The translations under genes and the position numbers were made by a program. DNA of 36,771 nucleotides. Source: Acidobacteria bacterium 13_1_20CM_3_53_8 (GTDB taxonomy: Bacteria; Acidobacteriota; Blastocatellia; Pyrinomonadales; Pyrinomonadaceae). Every line of letters starts with the position of its first letter. Within the stretch, counting starts at the first letter, position 1. The notes below the pieces were generated by a model that saw nothing but the letters and a program-made list of their open reading frames with translations, was not told where the DNA came from and searched no databases. Shown one piece after another: positions 12,944 through 23,322 of the stretch. Where the stretch lies: positions 58,477 to 95,247 of the forward strand of contig MNJR01000039.1 of assembly GCA_001920415.1 (NCBI GenBank), given 5' to 3'.

Positions 12944-14371
12944 ATGGACGAACCTGCGAGTTATTTCCTGAGCCTTTTGCTGGATGAGACCACGCACGCC
13001 GAGACAGTATCGTTCGGAAGCGCAATCTGGAAGCTAGCGGCTGTGCTGCTGCTCGTCTGCGCCAACGGCTTCTTCGTCTGCTCGGAGTTTGCGCTCGTCA
13101 CTGTCCGCCGCCCACGCCTTGAGGCGCGAGCCGAAGCTGGCAGCAAGGCGGCACGAGCCGCACTGCGACTGCTGAGCGAGCCTACGGTCTTCATCTCCGC
13201 CACACAGCTAGGCGTAACACTCGCCTCGCTCGCTTTGGGTTGGATAGGCGAGCCGACCGTTGCAGCGCTGCTTCTGCCACTCGCCAACCGAATCGCAGCT
13301 TCCGGCACAGCCAACTACGTGGCGCACGGCGCGGCCATAGCAATCGCGTTCATAGCAATCACATTTCTTCATATTGTGCTAGGCGAATTGATGCCGAAGA
13401 TGGCTGCGCTGGAGCGCGCAGAGCAGCTAGCGCTCATAGCCGCGCCACCGCTTGAACTGTTCGCCAAAACTTTTCGCGCGCCTATATGGGTCTTCAACAA
13501 GACCGGGACGAGTCTGGGTCATCTGCTTGGTCTGAAATCCTCGCTCGAACATACAGCGGTTTACACACAGGCAGAGTTGCAACAGCTTGTTGACATCTCC
13601 GTAGAAAGTGGTCATCTGGGGCATGAAGAGCGGCGATTGATTAATCGCATCTTTCAATTTTCAGATACTCTCGTTCGTGAGGCTATGGTTCCGCGCACGC
13701 AGATAGCTGCAATCTCTGACGATTGCACGCTCGAACAGATTGCAAAAGCTTTCCAGCAACACGGCTACTCGCGTCTGCCCGTCTATCACGGCTCGCTGGA
13801 TAACGCAGTGGGCTTCATACATAGCAAGGACGTGATGCCGTATCTTTTGAAGCCCGAAAAATTCCGGCTCGAACACGTGCTGCAATCGCCGCTCTACGTT
13901 GTTGACACTGCGCGTTTGGAGGACGTGCTCAAGCAGATGCAGAAGGCCAAAGCGCATTTCGGCTTCGTCGTTGACGAGCACGGCGGCACCGAAGGCATCA
14001 TCACGCTCGAAGATTTATTGGAAGAGATTGTCGGCGACATCTCCGACGAGCACGACGAAGAGGTGAACGAGCAGATAAGCGAAGAGCGCGATGGAAGTTT
14101 CGTGTTAGACGGCGGACTTGCTGTGCGCGACCTCAATCGCCGCTTGAATCTCTCGCTTCCAGAATCCGAGGCTTACACGACCGTCGCTGGCTTCCTCATG
14201 AACGAAGCTGGGCGTGTGCTTCAGCCCGGCGAGGTCGTTAGCTATGACGGCCTTCTCTTTCACATAGAGCGCGTTGACCGCCGACGCATAGCCCGCGTTC
14301 GCCTTGAACGCCCAGAAGAGGAAGAACACGCCGAAGACGAAACCCCCACCAACAGCGCGGCAGCAAGTTAA
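12944..14371 (+). CDS. CNNM/CorC-type membrane transporter (hemolysin-like, HlyC/CorC family)
   Basis: 475 residues. Domain order is standard: N-terminal DUF21/CNNM membrane domain (about 25-215; ANGFFVCSEFALVTVRRPRL, ATQLGVTLASLALGWIGEPT), paired CBS domains (about 225-345; MVPRTQIAAI, HGYSRLPVYHGSLDNAVGFI, HFGFVVDEHGGTEGIITLED), and a C-terminal CorC_HlyC domain (VLDGGLAVRDLNRRL and following). The family is linked to Mg2+/Co2+ efflux or homeostasis; older hemolysin names are not supported here. The stop codon overlaps the first bases of the heptad palindrome at 14370. Confidence 0.93.
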   Translation: MDEPASYFLSLLLDETTHAETVSFGSAIWKLAAVLLLVCANGFFVCSEFALVTVRRPRLEARAEAGSKAARAALRLLSEPTVFISATQLGVTLASLALGWIGEPTVAALLLPLANRIAASGTANYVAHGAAIAIAFIAITFLHIVLGELMPKMAALERAEQLALIAAPPLELFAKTFRAPIWVFNKTGTSLGHLLGLKSSLEHTAVYTQAELQQLVDISVESGHLGHEERRLINRIFQFSDTLVREAMVPRTQIAAISDDCTLEQIAKAFQQHGYSRLPVYHGSLDNAVGFIHSKDVMPYLLKPEKFRLEHVLQSPLYVVDTARLEDVLKQMQKAKAHFGFVVDEHGGTEGIITLEDLLEEIVGDISDEHDEEVNEQISEERDGSFVLDGGLAVRDLNRRLNLSLPESEAYTTVAGFLMNEAGRVLQPGEVVSYDGLLFHIERVDRRRIARVRLERPEEEEHAEDETPTNSAAAS

Positions 14372-14518
14372 GGCAAAAGTAAAAAGGTAAAAGGCAAAAG
14401 GGATAAGGACGAAATCAATGCTATTACTTCTTCTCATTCCTAAATCTGTAAAAGCGGTTTCCTCCTAACTTTTTACTTTTACCTTTTGCCTTTCCTTTGC
14501 CTTTTTCCTTTTATCTTT
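14370..14518. repeat. Heptad-armed palindrome, copy upstream of enolase
   Basis: Left arm AAGGCAAAAGTAAAAAGGTA and onward, a central unique segment of about 70 bp, right arm with TTTTTAC/CTTTTGCC units. Arms are tandem 7-bp units (AAAAGGT, AAAAGGC, AAAAGTA). Bases 14370-14473 are repeated perfectly in inverted orientation at 15929-16032, on the other side of enolase. Confidence 0.9.
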
Positions 14519-14560
14519 TCTTTTGGTAAAGTTGCGCGTTAAATTCCTGAAATTATTTGA

Positions 14561-16054
<1,494 letters not shown>

Positions 16055-16081
16055 TAAACTTCTTATTCCGGGAGATTCAAC

Positions 16082-16558
16082 TTGGCCTACGAATTACATC
16101 GCGGCGAATATTTAATCAGCACAGAGCCTGCGCGCCTTGACATAGAATTCATTCACAACTATCTGAGCACACAGACCTACTGGGCCACAGGCAGACCGCT
16201 CAATGTTGTGAAGCGTTCAATCGAAAATTCGCTCCCCTTCGGGCTTTATCATGAGGAGAAGCAGATTGGCTTCGGGCGTGTCGTGACAGACTACGCTACG
16301 TTCGCGTGGATAGCGGACGTGTTCGTGCTTGACGAATATCGCGGTCAGGGTTTGGGGAAATGGCTGATGGAGGCTATGGTCTCTCATCCAGACCTTCAAG
16401 GCTTTCGTCGCTGGGTTCTTGCCACGAAAGACGCGCATGGTCTTTACCACCGATTCGGATTCATGGAATTGAAGCGGCCAGAGCGATGGATGGAGCGGCA
16501 CGACCCGAACACACAGGAAAGACCGGACTACTGGAAAGATGATGAGCAGGCGCGCTGA
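16082..16558 (+). CDS. GNAT-family N-acetyltransferase
   Basis: 158 residues from TTG 16082, preceded by CGGGAG. The GNAT fold is visible: IGFGRVVTDYATFAWIADVF, then the acetyl-CoA loop DEYRGQGLGKWLMEAM (the Q/R-x-x-G-x-G/A motif as RGQGLG), then HGLYHRFGFMEL near the end. It transfers an acetyl group from acetyl-CoA to an unknown amine; the substrate cannot be told from the sequence. The following zinc-ribbon gene starts 23 nt later, so they are probably co-transcribed. Confidence 0.9.
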   Translation: MAYELHRGEYLISTEPARLDIEFIHNYLSTQTYWATGRPLNVVKRSIENSLPFGLYHEEKQIGFGRVVTDYATFAWIADVFVLDEYRGQGLGKWLMEAMVSHPDLQGFRRWVLATKDAHGLYHRFGFMELKRPERWMERHDPNTQERPDYWKDDEQAR

Positions 16559-16581
16559 GTGAAATTAAGTGGAGCAAACTT

Positions 16582-16806
16582 ATGTTCTTTTTCTTCATCA
16601 TCGGCACACACTTTTTCACATGGGGTTCGGAGCAGACGCCGCGCGAGATGCGCTGCGGCAAGTGTGGGACGGTCGCTCATTTCACCTTGAAGAAAGGGAT
16701 GCGTTTCATCACGCTCTTCTTCATCATTCCTATCATCCCCATCAGCGGCGTGAAAGAATTGGCGCAGTGCCCGACTTGCGGAACGCGCTACCAGATGACA
16801 GCATAA
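16582..16806 (+). CDS. Small membrane-associated zinc-ribbon protein
   Basis: 74 residues from ATG 16582. Seen: an aromatic start MFFFFIIGTHFFTWG, a first knuckle CGKCG (about residues 25-29), a hydrophobic segment FITLFFIIPIIPIS (about 42-55), and a second knuckle CPTCG (about 63-67). The layout matches small zinc-ribbon proteins in which two CxxC knuckles flank a membrane hairpin. Function unknown. Its stop lies just before a CTGAAAA-type palindrome. Confidence 0.8.
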   Translation: MFFFFIIGTHFFTWGSEQTPREMRCGKCGTVAHFTLKKGMRFITLFFIIPIIPISGVKELAQCPTCGTRYQMTA

Positions 16807-16887
16807 AACAGTTTTTAGTTTTCAGTTTTCAGAACGAAGGGAACCGGCTTTTAACTGAAAACTGAAAACTAAAAACTGAAAACTGTT
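16807..16887. repeat. Heptad-armed palindrome (CTGAAAA type) before gpmI
   Basis: Left arm 16807-16832 (TTTTCAG/TTTTTAG units), right arm 16855-16887 (CTGAAAA/CTAAAAA units). The right arm has one extra 7-bp unit. The loop contains GGGAACCGGCTTTTAA, similar to the GAAACCGCTTTTA core of the AAAAGGC-type copies. Confidence 0.9.
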
Positions 16888-16907
16888 CTTAAGGGGTAGA
16901 AAATATT

Positions 16908-18458
16908 TTGACTAACAAGAAGGTGCCGCTCGCGCTCATCATTATTGACGGCTGGGGCTACTCTACGGAGCGCGAAGGCAATGCCATAGCGCTCGCCGCG
17001 AAACCTTACTACGATGAACTTTTGGAAAAGTACCCGCACACGCTTCTAGAAGCGTCTGGCACGCGCGTAGGACTTCCCGACAGGATAATGGGCAATTCCG
17101 AAGTCGGCCATCTAAACATAGGCTCTGGTAGAGTGATTCGCATGGACGTGTCGCGCATTGATCACGCCATAGAGACGGGCGAGTTTTTCAGAAATGAAGC
17201 GCTCGTTAAAGCTATGGACGGCGCGAAAGAGCGCGGCACACAGCTTCACCTTATGGGCTTGGTCTCGGATGGTCAGGTTCACTCTTCGCAGGAACATCTT
17301 TACGCGCTGCTGCGCATGGCGAAAGAACGTGGCCTCAGGCGCGTTTACGTTCACTGCTTTCTGGACGGGCGCGACACGCCGCCCATGTCCGCTTACGGCT
17401 ACGTCGAAGCTCTGCAAACGCAGACGAGCCACATAGGCTGCGGTCGTATAGCTACGGTCATCGGTCGCTACTACGCAATGGATAGAGACAAGCGCTGGGA
17501 GCGAACCGAGCGCGCTTACAAACTTTTAATTAATGCCGAAGGCGAGCGAGCGATTGATCCTGTTGAAGCTATCAAAAAATCTTACGAGCGAGGCATCACG
17601 GACGAGTTCGTAGAGCCGATTGTCATCGAACGCGAAGACGGTAAGCCTGTAGCCACGATTCAAGAAGGCGACGCTGTCATCTTCTTCAATTTCCGTCCAG
17701 ACCGCGCACGCCAGATAACGCGCTCTCTGGCCGTCCCGGACTTCGACGCCTTCCCTACGCCGCAGAGACCCAAGATTGATTTCGTCTGCTTCACACGGTA
17801 CGACAATACTTTCCCTCTCGCCATTGCATTCCCGCCTAAGGAGCACAAAAATGTTCTGGCCGAAGTCTGGGGCGCTATCTGCGTGAAAAATTTCCGCCTA
17901 GCCGAAACCGAAAAGTACGCGCACGTCACATATTTTTTCAACGGCGGCGTAGAGAAAGAGTATCCGTGCGAGAACAGACTGCTCGTGCCGTCGCCTAAGA
18001 TTGCGACCTATGATCTTGAGCCTGAGATGTCCGCTTTCAAAGTAACGAACCAGATGTTGAAGGCTATTGACGAAGGCGAGACGGATGTATTCATAATCAA
18101 CTTCGCCAACCCGGACATGGTCGGGCACACGGGCAAGCTAGACAAAACAATCGAAGCGTGCCAGTACGTTGACACCTGTCTGGGCTGGATAGCGAAAGGA
18201 ATACGTTCTCATAAAGGCATCACGCTCATCACAGCCGATCATGGCAACGCCGAGCAGATGATTGACCGCACAACGGGGCAGCCGCACACGGCGCATACGA
18301 CCAACCCTGTGCCCTTTCATTTGATTGATGAAGCATCACGTGGAATAACTTTGCGCGAAGGCGGCGCGCTCGAAGACATAGCGCCAACGATTTTAGGAAT
18401 TCTAGGCATAGAACAGCCCGCCGAGATGACTGGGCGAGATTTGCGAAGTCAAAAGTAA
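16908..18458 (+). CDS. gpmI: 2,3-bisphosphoglycerate-independent phosphoglycerate mutase
   Basis: 516 residues from TTG 16908; AAGGGG lies about 11 nt upstream. Interconverts 3- and 2-phosphoglycerate in the cytosol using two Mn2+. Seen: [10 protein letters not shown] with the first metal Asp14, [15 protein letters not shown] with the phospho-Ser64, [53 protein letters not shown], and [12 protein letters not shown]. All catalytic blocks are present and length is normal. The last codons (SQK-stop) lie in the first heptad of the palindrome at 18447. It forms a small glycolytic neighbourhood with eno. Confidence 0.97.
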   Translation: MTNKKVPLALIIIDGWGYSTEREGNAIALAAKPYYDELLEKYPHTLLEASGTRVGLPDRIMGNSEVGHLNIGSGRVIRMDVSRIDHAIETGEFFRNEALVKAMDGAKERGTQLHLMGLVSDGQVHSSQEHLYALLRMAKERGLRRVYVHCFLDGRDTPPMSAYGYVEALQTQTSHIGCGRIATVIGRYYAMDRDKRWERTERAYKLLINAEGERAIDPVEAIKKSYERGITDEFVEPIVIEREDGKPVATIQEGDAVIFFNFRPDRARQITRSLAVPDFDAFPTPQRPKIDFVCFTRYDNTFPLAIAFPPKEHKNVLAEVWGAICVKNFRLAETEKYAHVTYFFNGGVEKEYPCENRLLVPSPKIATYDLEPEMSAFKVTNQMLKAIDEGETDVFIINFANPDMVGHTGKLDKTIEACQYVDTCLGWIAKGIRSHKGITLITADHGNAEQMIDRTTGQPHTAHTTNPVPFHLIDEASRGITLREGGALEDIAPTILGILGIEQPAEMTGRDLRSQK

Positions 18459-18580
18459 AAAGGTAAAAGTAAAAAGGCAAAAGTTAAGACAAAGCATTCA
18501 ACTCTGATTTTTAATCTTTAATTCACGCCTGCAAGGCGTGTCCACACTTTTGCCTTTTACCTTTTGACTTTTGACTTCTT
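18447..18580. repeat. Heptad-armed palindrome after gpmI
   Basis: Left arm AGTCAAAAGTAAAAAGGTAA and following 7-bp units; right arm 18546-18578 with TTTTGCC/TTTTACC/TTTTGAC units. The centre differs from other copies and includes its own short hairpin (CACGCCTGCAAGGCGTG, about 18523-18540). It overlaps the last codons and stop of gpmI. Confidence 0.85.
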
Positions 18581-18599
18581 CTTTTTTTATGGAGGAATG

Positions 18600-18713
18600 A
18601 TGACTGAAGCAGAAGAGAAAGAGATTAGAGCAGTTGTACAGAAAGAGCTTCTGGGTTTAATCAACGCTCGAAGGGCTGGCGAATATGATTCGCAGGCGGC
18701 AGGTGGCGCTTGA
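18600..18713 (+). CDS. Possible small protein, 37 residues
   Basis: ATG 18600 (or the adjacent ATG 18597) follows a strong GGAGG at 18591-18595 and reads to TGA 18713. The peptide starts MTEAEEKEIRAVVQKELLGL, an amphipathic acidic helix, and ends in a short Gly/Ala tail. No family recognised. It could be the N-terminal remnant of a longer gene. The strong ribosome-binding site is the main support. Confidence 0.4.
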   Translation: MTEAEEKEIRAVVQKELLGLINARRAGEYDSQAAGGA

Positions 18714-18786
18714 GCATGAGGGCGAATGATTCGTCGCGCTCTCTACTCGAAACATGATGCCTACTTTATTCGTTATCTAACTTGCC

Positions 18787-19812
18787 ATGAGCTTTGACCC
18801 TCGTAACATCCTCGTCATTGATTTCGGCCAACTGGGCGACGTGGTGCTGAGTCTGCCCGCGCTCAGTGCCATTCGAGAAAGATTTCCGCGTGCGCGAATC
18901 ACCGTCGCCGTCGGTACATCGTGCGCGCCTGTCGTAGAGATGTCTGGCTACGCAGATACTATATCAGCGGTTGATCGCGTAGGCTTGCGCGATGGGCCAA
19001 AGCCACTTTCGGTCTGGAAGATCATACAGTTTGTTAAAAAAGTTCGCGCCGAAAAGTTCGATTTCGTGATTGACCTGCACAGTCTATCGGAGACGAACAT
19101 CCTGGGCTTTCTTTCAGGCGCGTCGAAACGGCTCTACGCGCGAAGACCGAATCGCTCGCTAGATTTTCTGGCGAATTTCAGCACGCGGCCACCTCTTGAA
19201 GATTCTAAGCGACATGCTGTTGACCGTTACCTTGACGTGCTGGCGCCGCTCGGTGTGAAGGGCGCGCCGCGTGTGCCGCGACTTAAAACCAGAGCGGAAG
19301 ATGACGAGGCGGTGGAGCGCATGTTGAAGAAGGAGCGAGCGGATACTGGCACACCGCTCGTAGGGCTTTTTCCGGGCGCTGGACACTCAAGCCGACGTTG
19401 GCCGATTGAAAAGTTCGCTGAGCTTGCGGACAGTTTCGTGCGCAATGACGGCGTGCGAGTGATTATTTTCGCGGGGCCGGAAGAGCGATCTCTGATAAAA
19501 GAGTTTCGTGCAAAATTCCCGCGCAACTCTATCATCTTCGACAGGCTCACACTGCCGCAGCTTGCTTCTGCGCTAGCACGATTAGCGGTCTTCGTCTCTA
19601 ACGACACAGGGCCAATGCACATTGCTGCTGCCGTAGGCACTTCGGTCACGCTTCTACTGGACAAGAGCGCGCCCGATAGTTACATACCCGTCGAAGGAAG
19701 ACATCGCATCGTTAGAGGCGGCATGATTGATGAAGTTACGACCGAAGAAGTTTACCTAGCCGCGCGCGAACTTTTGGCTAGCGGGCGCACGGCCACGCTC
19801 TTCGCAAGTTGA
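18787..19812 (+). CDS. Glycosyltransferase family 9 protein (ADP-heptose:LPS heptosyltransferase-like)
   Basis: 341 residues. Rossmann-like N-terminal half starting ILVIDFGQLGDVVLSLPALS, the GT9 signature (I-R-x-x-x-L-G-D), followed by LRERFPRA-type spacing and DFVIDLHSLSETNILGF. The C-terminal donor-binding half has LVGLFPGAGHSSRRWPIEKF and FVSNDTGPMHIAAAVGTSV, both typical of heptosyltransferases. It acts at the cytosolic membrane face in LPS-core or related glycan assembly. The exact sugar is not determinable, since no other LPS genes are adjacent. Confidence 0.9.
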   Translation: MSFDPRNILVIDFGQLGDVVLSLPALSAIRERFPRARITVAVGTSCAPVVEMSGYADTISAVDRVGLRDGPKPLSVWKIIQFVKKVRAEKFDFVIDLHSLSETNILGFLSGASKRLYARRPNRSLDFLANFSTRPPLEDSKRHAVDRYLDVLAPLGVKGAPRVPRLKTRAEDDEAVERMLKKERADTGTPLVGLFPGAGHSSRRWPIEKFAELADSFVRNDGVRVIIFAGPEERSLIKEFRAKFPRNSIIFDRLTLPQLASALARLAVFVSNDTGPMHIAAAVGTSVTLLLDKSAPDSYIPVEGRHRIVRGGMIDEVTTEEVYLAARELLASGRTATLFAS

Positions 19813-19845
19813 TGCGGCGCGGTCTATGGGGCTAACCTGTTAAGA

Positions 19846-21498
19846 ATGAGCAAGGGTGGATTGAGCAGGCAATATCTTGCAGCTACAGGCGTAGTGGCTA
19901 TCCTGCTGCTACTCTCCGGCCTTACAATCCGAAATCCGAATCCCGTAATCCGCAATCCAAAGAGTTCTACATCACAGCGAGCAACACCAACTCCGACCGC
20001 AGCACCGAAGACAAGCAACGCGAATCGCCCTGCGCCGACTTTGGATTCAGCGGCAGCCGTAGAGCTTGGGCACACGATTGACCATTTGATTGACGAGAGC
20101 GAGTTTGCGTCTGCGCGATGGGGCGTATACGTGATGAGATTGAGCGACGGGCGCGCTCTTTACGCGCGCAACGCCGATAGGTTGATAACGCCTGCGTCGA
20201 ACATGAAGCTTTACACAACAGGCGTGGCGCTTGATCTGCTCGGCGCTGGCTACAGGTGGCGCACAAGCGTTTACGCTGGCTCACAGCCGGACGCGAAAGG
20301 GACAATCAGCGGCGACCTCACATTGTATGGTCGCGGCTCGCCTGACCTTGCATCTTACAATTCCAGGAACACGAACGATTCACTGGGCCAACTCGCAGAC
20401 GAGCTTTATAAACGGGGCGTGCGGCGCGTGCGCGGCGCGATTGTTGGCGACGAAAGTTATTTCAAGGGAGAGCCGCTGGGCGACGGCTGGCTTTGGAACG
20501 ACGTTCAGTGGTACTTCGGCGCAGAGGTGAGCGCGCTCACCGTAAACAATAATGAAATCAACATTACCGTCACGCCCGCCGCTAAGGCTGGCGATCAGGC
20601 CGTAGTGAAGCTCAATCTGCCGGGCGGATATTTTCAAGTGAAGAACGATACGGAGACGATCGAGCGTTCGAAGTTAATGACGGTTGGCGTCACACGCGGG
20701 CTTTCCGACAACCAGGTGCGCGTGTGGGGCGAGTTCCCCACAGGAGGCCACAGCATAACGGCGCGCCTGAGCGTTCACCAGCCAGCGCTCTGGGCTGCTG
20801 AGATATTTCGTGACGAGTTGAAAGCTCACGGCATCGCTGTTGACGGCGCGGCTCGCACTGTGGACGCGCGTGTGCCGGATGAAGAGAGAATTGATGCCGG
20901 GCGCGCCGTAGAGATTGCGTCAATCGAAAGCAGCAGGACTCTGGGCGAGGTTGTGCGCGCTACAAACAAAGAGAGCATAAATCTCAATGCTGAACTTATG
21001 CTTCGCACGCTGGGGCGTGAGCGCGGCGCGCAGGCTCCTGACCCAAACCCCAGACGCAACGAGACGCGCGGCGATGATGAAGCAGGCGTGGCAGTAGTTC
21101 TTCAATGGCTTCAGCAGAAAGGTATTTCGACGGAAGGGTTCACGCTTCACGATGGCTCAGGATTGTCTCGTCTTGATCTGATCACACCGCAAGCAACTGC
21201 GCTTCTGCTTGCAGCCATGACGAAATCGCCTGCGGCAGACGCTTACCGCGACTCGCTGCCTGTGGCCGGACGAGACGGCACGCTCGAATCTCGTCTGCGC
21301 AAAGTCGCGCCGGGCAGCATACTGGCAAAGACTGGCACGCTCTCTTACGATAACTCTCTGTCCGGCTACGCTCTGACCGCAGACAACGAATGGCTGGCCT
21401 TCGCAATCTTCTGCAACGACGAAACCCAGCGAACAAGCAGCACGCACGTCATTGACGACATAGCTGCGCTTTTGACTACCTACCATAGTCAACACTGA
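19846..21498 (+). CDS. dacB: PBP4-type D-alanyl-D-alanine carboxypeptidase/endopeptidase
   Basis: 550 residues, peptidase family S13, acting on peptidoglycan in the periplasm. N-terminal signal/anchor (LAATGVVAILLLLSGL, about 11-26), a Thr/Pro/Ala-rich linker to about 70, then the catalytic domain with SxxK at Ser118-Lys121 (PASNMK), the SxN motif in NKESINLNAE, and KTG in ILAKTGTLSYDNSLSG. All three penicillin-binding motifs are intact. The stretch just after the signal (IRNPNPVIRNPKS) is encoded by imperfect ATCCGAA-type 7-bp repeats at about 19925-19960, an odd insertion in a linker. It starts 33 nt after the GT9 gene. Confidence 0.95.
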   Translation: MSKGGLSRQYLAATGVVAILLLLSGLTIRNPNPVIRNPKSSTSQRATPTPTAAPKTSNANRPAPTLDSAAAVELGHTIDHLIDESEFASARWGVYVMRLSDGRALYARNADRLITPASNMKLYTTGVALDLLGAGYRWRTSVYAGSQPDAKGTISGDLTLYGRGSPDLASYNSRNTNDSLGQLADELYKRGVRRVRGAIVGDESYFKGEPLGDGWLWNDVQWYFGAEVSALTVNNNEINITVTPAAKAGDQAVVKLNLPGGYFQVKNDTETIERSKLMTVGVTRGLSDNQVRVWGEFPTGGHSITARLSVHQPALWAAEIFRDELKAHGIAVDGAARTVDARVPDEERIDAGRAVEIASIESSRTLGEVVRATNKESINLNAELMLRTLGRERGAQAPDPNPRRNETRGDDEAGVAVVLQWLQQKGISTEGFTLHDGSGLSRLDLITPQATALLLAAMTKSPAADAYRDSLPVAGRDGTLESRLRKVAPGSILAKTGTLSYDNSLSGYALTADNEWLAFAIFCNDETQRTSSTHVIDDIAALLTTYHSQH

Positions 21499-21519
21499 AA
21501 AAGCAGATGCTAGTAAGAA

Positions 21520-21591
21520 AGTCTGGAGTCTGGAGTCTGAAGAAAAAGCATTTGGCTTTTGACTCCAGACTCCAGACTCCAGACTCCAGAC
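21520..21591. repeat. Heptad-armed palindrome (GACTCCA type)
   Basis: Left arm with GTCTGGA units (21520-21538); right arm is four GACTCCA units (21561-21591). The loop contains AAAAAGCATTTGGCTTTT. It lies between two convergent genes (dacB and the minus-strand secreted protein) and could end transcription from both sides. Confidence 0.9.
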
Positions 21592-21618
21592 TTATTCTGG
21601 CATCTGTTCTTTGCTCGG

Positions 21619-22878
21619 TCATTGCGCAGGAACAAGGAATACATCGTATGCCCAGCGCCCAAGGTCTGTGTGATTCTTGCCGTAGACTTTCGCACGGTAT
21701 CGGAACTCGTTGCCGTAGCGGTCGCGTCTGGGCGATTCCCTGTAATCTAAAGAGATTGACTCGATGCCAAGCTCCGGCAACGTATGTAATTCATCTGGGT
21801 CTGTAATGCCGTTATGGTTTCTATCCTGCCACAGACGCAGTTGAGAGAAGACAGCATCTCTGCTGTCAATCACACCATCGCCGTTACCGCCAAAGTATCC
21901 CGGCCTATCATACATGGCAAGGGCATTAAAGCCGTTGGGGAGAATGTCCGGTGGTGGAGGCAGCTGTGGCGTCACATCACCGAACAATTCGATGCCATTA
22001 TTCACCCTCCCGTCTCCATTACGGTCAAGGAAGAGAAAAGCAACATCGGAATTAGCCGCCGTCCATGATACTTGTTCAGGGAAGCCATCTCCGTCTAAAT
22101 CGAAATTAACGCCATGTTGCGCGTCTGTAAGATCGAAGCCTTTGCCAGAGAGGTCAATTATGATCGGACTGTGATTATTATTGCAGTAAGTCTGAGTTGT
22201 ACATCTGCACAGGCTATCGCACCAGACTTGGGCGAACTGCTCGCAATCCAAAGGACTTCCGGCATCAGTTGGGCAACTTTCGGTACAAGTGTTATTCGTA
22301 AGACTCCAGTGCCATCCTATAGCTATACATGCGCTCTGAGTTGTAGGTGGAGTTGGCGTAGGTGTCGGAGTTGGCGTTGGTGATACCGTTAAAGTAGCAT
22401 TCATCGTCTGTGGAGCAGATGCTTGCGCGAGACCAGTTGCATTTTCTAATCTGACTAGCGTCGCTTGGTAAGTGATGCTCCCGCCCTTGGCATTTTGGGA
22501 ATCTATCGTGACGGTGAAAGGAGGGTCGGGGGTGGAAGGGTTGCCCCCGCCAGCAAGATTTACGCTCACAAGTTGTGAAGGCGTTACCGTGTAATTGATG
22601 CCGCTGGCGTTACTATTTGCGACTACTTGGACGACTGCCCTGATAGGGGTTGCGCCGTCATCGCCAAGTGAAGGGACTTCCGCCCCCGTAGCAACGGACA
22701 CGATAAATGTGGATGAGCCAGTCACGGGGATAGAATTTGGCTGGAGGACAGCCCCGCCTAAATAAACATTTCTTGTTACTGGCAATCCCTGAGCTTTTAC
22801 CGAATTTTTATGCTTAATGCCGTTGGCGACAAGAAGAATACCGACGAGGACGAGCAGTAAAATGAGGCGCAATCGCAT
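21619..22878 (-). CDS. Secreted protein with Asp-rich calcium-binding repeats
   Basis: 419 residues. A signal peptide (MRLRLILLLVLVGILLVANG) is followed by a beta-rich domain to about 160, then a Thr-Pro linker (TPTPTPTPTPPTT), a Cys-rich segment (CTESCPTDAGSPLDCEQFAQ and on to about 235), and a C-terminal part. That part has HSPIIIDLSGKGFDL, FDLDGDGFPEQVSW, LDRNGDGRVNNG and DRNHNGITDPDE. DxDGDG-type loops resemble those of RTX-like and dockerin/EF-hand proteins and suggest Ca2+ binding outside the cell. GGAG precedes the start on the minus strand. No enzymatic motif is seen, so the role is unknown; surface or matrix protein is the likely class. Confidence 0.8.
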   Translation of the reverse strand: MRLRLILLLVLVGILLVANGIKHKNSVKAQGLPVTRNVYLGGAVLQPNSIPVTGSSTFIVSVATGAEVPSLGDDGATPIRAVVQVVANSNASGINYTVTPSQLVSVNLAGGGNPSTPDPPFTVTIDSQNAKGGSITYQATLVRLENATGLAQASAPQTMNATLTVSPTPTPTPTPTPPTTQSACIAIGWHWSLTNNTCTESCPTDAGSPLDCEQFAQVWCDSLCRCTTQTYCNNNHSPIIIDLSGKGFDLTDAQHGVNFDLDGDGFPEQVSWTAANSDVAFLFLDRNGDGRVNNGIELFGDVTPQLPPPPDILPNGFNALAMYDRPGYFGGNGDGVIDSRDAVFSQLRLWQDRNHNGITDPDELHTLPELGIESISLDYRESPRRDRYGNEFRYRAKVYGKNHTDLGRWAYDVFLVPAQ

Positions 22879-23322
22879 ATTGAGGAACTCCTTTTAGCAA
22901 GGATATTGAGTTGGCAAAGGTACTAAAACGAGGGTGGCGAAGATACTAAAACAAGACCGCGCCCGCACAACATACGCTCATCTATACGGTAAAGCAAGCG
23001 CTATTTCTACCTTCCTCGCCGCATCGCCTCGGTCTGACAGATGCCGCGTCTGATGCATTGCCCACTCAAGCATACCACTCTTTCACCTTCTCCTCCCTCT
23101 CGCAGCAAACTTGAAAAATCCTTAAAATCCGAGCCTTTTTCTTAAAAATTTTCATCGTTTGCTCTGGACAAACGTCGTTTGACAGAGTAACATGAAGTCT
23201 GTCTGTGGGGTATGTGCGGCCCCACCAATTTGGCCGCAAGGGTTTGCGTGCCCCAGAGTCTTCAAATTTCTCACCCGCCGATCTTGGGCCATTCTCGAAG
23301 AACATTTCAGGAGCCTCAAGCC
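22879..23322. other. Divergent intergenic region
   Basis: About 440 bp between the minus-strand secreted protein and the plus-strand TonB-C gene. It holds an imperfect direct repeat (two TACTAAAAC units about 23 bp apart near 22920-22950), an A/T-rich tract and a promoter-like site at 23165-23193. An upstream in-frame extension of the TonB-C gene to 23212 exists but has no signal-peptide logic, so it is not used. No gene seen. Confidence 0.5.
23165..23193 (+). promoter_or_regulatory. Putative sigma-70-type promoter of the TonB-C gene
   Basis: TGGACA at 23165-23170, 17-bp spacer, TAACAT at 23188-23193, about 130 bp before the start codon at 23323. Match to consensus is partial (5/6 and 4/6). 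Confidence 0.4.

Noticed and set aside
23212-23322. Upstream extension of the TonB-C gene to ATG 23212
   Set aside because: It would put 37 residues in front of a clear signal peptide; ATG 23323 has a ribosome-binding site.
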